Below, piece after piece: positions 61,149-64,000 of a stretch of DNA of 64,000 bases. Made by a program: the position numbers and the translations under genes. Each line of letters begins with the position of its first letter. Position 1 is the first letter of the stretch. Source of the DNA: Rubrivivax albus (GTDB lineage Bacteria > Pseudomonadota > Gammaproteobacteria > Burkholderiales > Burkholderiaceae_C); assembly GCF_004016515.1 (NCBI RefSeq), contig NZ_SACT01000008.1:207363-271362 (forward strand). Reading direction: 5' to 3'. The notes beneath the pieces are model-generated. The model was not told the origin of the DNA. It ran no database searches and saw nothing but the letters and a program-made list of their open reading frames with translations.

Positions 61149-64000
61149 TCAGGGCCCGAAGATCAGGTCGGTGGTGGTGGTGGCGCCGGTGCCGCTGAGC
61201 GTGGCCAGCAGCGTGAGCTCGGCGGTCTCCACCGCCGCATCGGCATCGCCCGCGGTGAACAGGTACAGCGCGCTGTCCACGCCGTTGTCCACCATGAACA
61301 ACCGCGTGGCCCCCACGCTGTAGCCGCTGCTGGCGCTGCCGATGGCCGCCGCCGCCTTGGCCGCCGTGATGCCGCCGGTGATGTCCCCGGTGACGACGAC
61401 GAACTCGGCATTGACCGCGAAGCCCCCCGGCCCGGCAATGGTGGTGGCGTTGTCCACCGACGTGTCGCCGTTGCGGATCGCGATGGCCGCCTGGCTGACC
61501 ACGAGCTTGTCCACGCCACTGGTGAAGTCGCTGATGGTGTCGCTGCCCACCAGGCTGTCCAGCACCACCCGGTCGGCGCCGCCGCCGGTGGTGATAGCGT
61601 CGTTGCCGGCGCCGCCGGTGAGCGTGTTGGCGGCACCATTGCCGGTGAGCTGGTTGTTGCCCGCGTTGCCGGTGCCGATCTGTGCGCTGCCGATCAGGGT
61701 CAGGTTCTCGACGTTGGCCCCGAGCACGAAGTCGACACTGGACTGCACGCTGTCGGTACCTTCACCTGCCAGCTCCACGGCAGTGTCGAAGGCGTTGTTG
61801 ACCAGGTACAAATCGTTGCCCGCGCCGCCGGCCATGGCGTCGCCGCCGCCGCCGCCGTTGAGGGTGTCGTTGCCGCTGCCGCCGTTGAGCGTGTCGTCGC
61901 CGGCGCCGCCCTTGAGGTTGTCGTTGCCGCCTTCGCCGTTGAGCACGTCGTTGCCGGCGGTGCCCACCATGACCTGGCCGAACTCGTTGCCGGTGGCCGT
62001 GGTGGCCGAGCCCTTGAGCTCGAAGCGCTCGACCTCCACGCCGGCGGCCAGGGTGTAGTCGACGCTGGTGCGCACGATGTCGAAGCCGCCGCCCACTGAC
62101 TCGACGATGAGGTCGGAGGCGTGGTCGACGATGTAGGTGTCGCCACCGGTGCCGCCGATCATCGTGTCGATGCCGGTGCCGCCGTCGAGCTGATCGTCGC
62201 CGCCGCCGCCGACCAGGGTGTCGGCGCCGGCCAGCCCGAAGAGCTTGTCGGCGCCACCCAGGCCGGTGAGGGTGTTGGCCGCGTTGTTGCCCTGCAGGTT
62301 GTTGTTGAGCAGGTTGCCGGTGCCGTTGGCGGCGCTGCCGGCGAGCACCAGGGCTTCGACCTCGTCGCCCAGGGTGTAGTCGATGTTGCTGGTGACGGTG
62401 TCGTAGCCGCCACCGGCCACTTCGATCACCTGGTCGCCGGCCTGCGCGACGGAGTAGCTGTCGTTGCCGCCGCCGCCGATCATGGTGTCGTCGCCACCGC
62501 CGCCGCGCAGGCTGTCGCTGCCGCCGCCGCCGTTGAGGGTGTCGTTGCCGGCGCCGCCGTCGAGGACGTCGTCACCGCCCAGGCCCAGGATGACGTCGTC
62601 GCCGCCCAGGCCGTTGAGCGTGTTGGCGCCGCTGGTGCCGGTCAGGGCGTTGTTCTCTCCGTTTCCGGTGCCGTCCAGGTCGGCGGTGCCGGTGAGCGTG
62701 AGGTTCTCGACGTTGTCGCCGAGCGTGAAGCTCACGCTGGCGCTGACGCTGTCGATGCCGGCACCGGCGGCTTCGGTCACGGTGTCGCCGGCGTCGTCGA
62801 CGACGTAGCTGTCGTCGCCGGCGCCACCGGCCATAGTGTCGGCACCGGCCTTGCCGTCGATCAGGTTGTTGCCGGCGTTGCCGGTGATCTGGTTGGCCTG
62901 GCCGTTGCCGGTGCCGCTGATGTTGGCGCTGCCGGTGAGGATCAGGTGCTCCAGGCCGCTGCCCAGCGTGTAGCTGATGTTGGCGCGCACGGTGTCGGTG
63001 CCTTCGCCCGGGTTCTCCACCACCACGTCGCCGGCGTTGTTGACGTAGTACAGGTCGTCGCCGGTGCCACCGGTCATGCTGTCGGCACCACCGCCGCCGT
63101 CCAGGGTGTCGTTGCCGGCGAAGCCGGTCAAGGTGTTGTCCAGCGCGTTGCCGGTGAGCACGTTGTCCAGGTCGTTGCCCGTGCCCGTCGTCGCCGGCGA
63201 CTCGAGCGTCAGGTTCTCCAGGTGCGCGCCCAGCACATAGTCGATGCTGGCGATCACCGTGTCGGTGCCGCCGTCCTCGTTCTCGATGATCACATCCGTC
63301 GCTTCGTCGACCGTGTAGGTGTCGTCGCTGTCACCGTAGGCGAAGACCTGCACGCCGGGGGCGTCATCGTCGGCGATGGTGACGGTGCCGAAACTCGTGC
63401 CGATACTGGCGTTGGTGGCACCGCTCAGGTTGATGCGGAAGGTTTCGCTGGATTCCGACGTACCGTTGTTGATCAGTTCGACGCGGATGTACTTGACGGT
63501 CTCACCGGGCAGGAAGCTCAGGCTTCCGCTGACACCTTGATAGTCGCTGCCGTTGGCGGCCGTCACGTTGGCCGTGGTGTAACTCACCGAGACCGTTGAG
63601 GCGCTTGCCGCGCTGAGCGAAACCGCCACGTCCACGAACCCTGCTCGCTCGACCACCGTCTTGTCGATGACGGAAACGACTGGAGACGCTGCCAACGCGC
63701 CATCACTGAGCGCGATGCTCGCCGCACCGGATGCGTCTGAAATCTGTGCACCAACGGCGTTGCTCAGGTTCAGGTAGAACCTCTCGGCCCCTTCGGCCGT
63801 GCCGTCGTCGATCAGGTCCACCGTCACCAGCTTGACCGACTCACCAGGCGCAAAACTCAGCGTGCCGCTGGTCGCCACGTAGTCGCTGCCCGCCACCGCG
63901 CTGCCGTTGGCCGTGGCGTAGTCCACCGTCACCGTGCTGGTGCTGTTCTGCCCCACCGCCTCACCCAGCGTGACCATGAAGGTCGCCGTGCCCGCCTTCT
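61149..64000 (-). CDS. Calx-beta and RTX-repeat exported protein, 5' end outside window
   Basis: About 950 C-terminal residues are visible; the frame continues past base 64000 (a Calx-beta-like GTATF stretch directly precedes the first visible Met). Two Calx-beta domains come first (DYATANGSAVAGSDYVATSG and SYTTANVTAANGSDYQGVSG). Multiple RTX blocks with GGxGxDxxx calcium-binding nonapeptides follow, alternating with blocks containing xxTLGxxVENLxLTG. The end has DRVVLDSLVGSDTISDFTSG and a C-terminal TLLATLSGTGATTTTDLIF, the uncleaved type I secretion signal form. Likely a surface or secreted adhesin exported by the adjacent system. Confidence 0.93.
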   Translation of the reverse strand, partial: KAGTATFMVTLGEAVGQNSTSTVTVDYATANGSAVAGSDYVATSGTLSFAPGESVKLVTVDLIDDGTAEGAERFYLNLSNAVGAQISDASGAASIALSDGALAASPVVSVIDKTVVERAGFVDVAVSLSAASASTVSVSYTTANVTAANGSDYQGVSGSLSFLPGETVKYIRVELINNGTSESSETFRINLSGATNASIGTSFGTVTIADDDAPGVQVFAYGDSDDTYTVDEATDVIIENEDGGTDTVIASIDYVLGAHLENLTLESPATTGTGNDLDNVLTGNALDNTLTGFAGNDTLDGGGGADSMTGGTGDDLYYVNNAGDVVVENPGEGTDTVRANISYTLGSGLEHLILTGSANISGTGNGQANQITGNAGNNLIDGKAGADTMAGGAGDDSYVVDDAGDTVTEAAGAGIDSVSASVSFTLGDNVENLTLTGTADLDGTGNGENNALTGTSGANTLNGLGGDDVILGLGGDDVLDGGAGNDTLNGGGGSDSLRGGGGDDTMIGGGGNDSYSVAQAGDQVIEVAGGGYDTVTSNIDYTLGDEVEALVLAGSAANGTGNLLNNNLQGNNAANTLTGLGGADKLFGLAGADTLVGGGGDDQLDGGTGIDTMIGGTGGDTYIVDHASDLIVESVGGGFDIVRTSVDYTLAAGVEVERFELKGSATTATGNEFGQVMVGTAGNDVLNGEGGNDNLKGGAGDDTLNGGSGNDTLNGGGGGDAMAGGAGNDLYLVNNAFDTAVELAGEGTDSVQSSVDFVLGANVENLTLIGSAQIGTGNAGNNQLTGNGAANTLTGGAGNDAITTGGGADRVVLDSLVGSDTISDFTSGVDKLVVSQAAIAIRNGDTSVDNATTIAGPGGFAVNAEFVVVTGDITGGITAAKAAAAIGSASSGYSVGATRLFMVDNGVDSALYLFTAGDADAAVETAELTLLATLSGTGATTTTDLIFGP

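Noticed and set aside
61600..63200. Short repeated GC-rich words resembling a repeat array
   Set aside because: They are codons of RTX nonapeptides in one long minus-strand frame.
62121..63599. Plus-strand 492-codon frame
   Set aside because: Antisense of the RTX region; Val/Ala/Gly-rich without domains.

Overview
The window is GC-rich DNA with dense coding on both strands. It looks like a chromosomal segment of a betaproteobacterium, most likely Burkholderiales. The evidence is gene order (rpmF-plsX-fabH-fabD-fabG-acpP-fabF next to rpoE-rseA-rseB-mucD, DUF177 beside maf) and strong G/C third-position use. Genus is not decidable from sequence alone. I see no rRNA, tRNA, insertion sequence or CRISPR array, and no gene-free stretch over 300 bases.

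Region 1 (1-15116) is mainly housekeeping. On the minus strand, from right to left, run the DUF177 protein, L32, phospholipid and fatty-acid synthesis (plsX to fabF), a small membrane protein, then sigma-E with its anti-sigma system (rpoE, rseA, rseB) and the start of a MucD/DegP-type periplasmic protease. Divergent from this are maf and a tetrapyrrole-methylase-fold methyltransferase (plus strand). A fructokinase-like kinase, an RhlE-type RNA helicase and a WecA/MraY-type phosphoglycosyl transferase follow (minus strand).

Region 2 (15217-41597, plus strand) is a near-continuous run of overlapping genes for an exported polysaccharide. It opens with a four-gene ABC exporter of the capsule type (KpsM-, KpsT-, KpsE-, KpsD-like). 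Next come two very long coiled-coil proteins, one with a degenerate methyltransferase head and 81-residue tandem repeats. An FkbM methyltransferase, multidomain glycosyltransferases, a hexapeptide acyltransferase, a sulfotransferase-like protein, a secreted beta-helix protein, two LicD-type proteins, a TagD-like cytidylyltransferase, a WcbI-type protein, a GSCFA gene broken by one amber codon, and further methyltransferases complete it.

Region 3 (41569-54341) has a two-gene minus-strand island (GNSH-motif protein plus GSCFA protein). Then a plus-strand run carries GDP-mannose dehydratase and GDP-fucose synthase interleaved with two sulfotransferase genes, a glycosyltransferase, a hydrolase/WcbI fusion plus GSCFA pair, an SGNH lipoprotein and two paralogous secreted proteins.

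Region 4 (54369-64000, minus strand) holds three GT4 glycosyltransferases translationally coupled to a type I secretion ABC protein and adaptor, downstream of a large Calx-beta/RTX-repeat protein that runs off the window.

Taken together, regions 2-4 suggest a decorated surface polysaccharide. It probably contains fucose, sulfate and phospho-polyol or phosphocholine-type groups, and is exported by a capsule-type ABC machine. A repetitive coiled-coil protein is placed where a chain-length ruler could act. The sugar composition, the ruler role and the link to the RTX protein are inferences.
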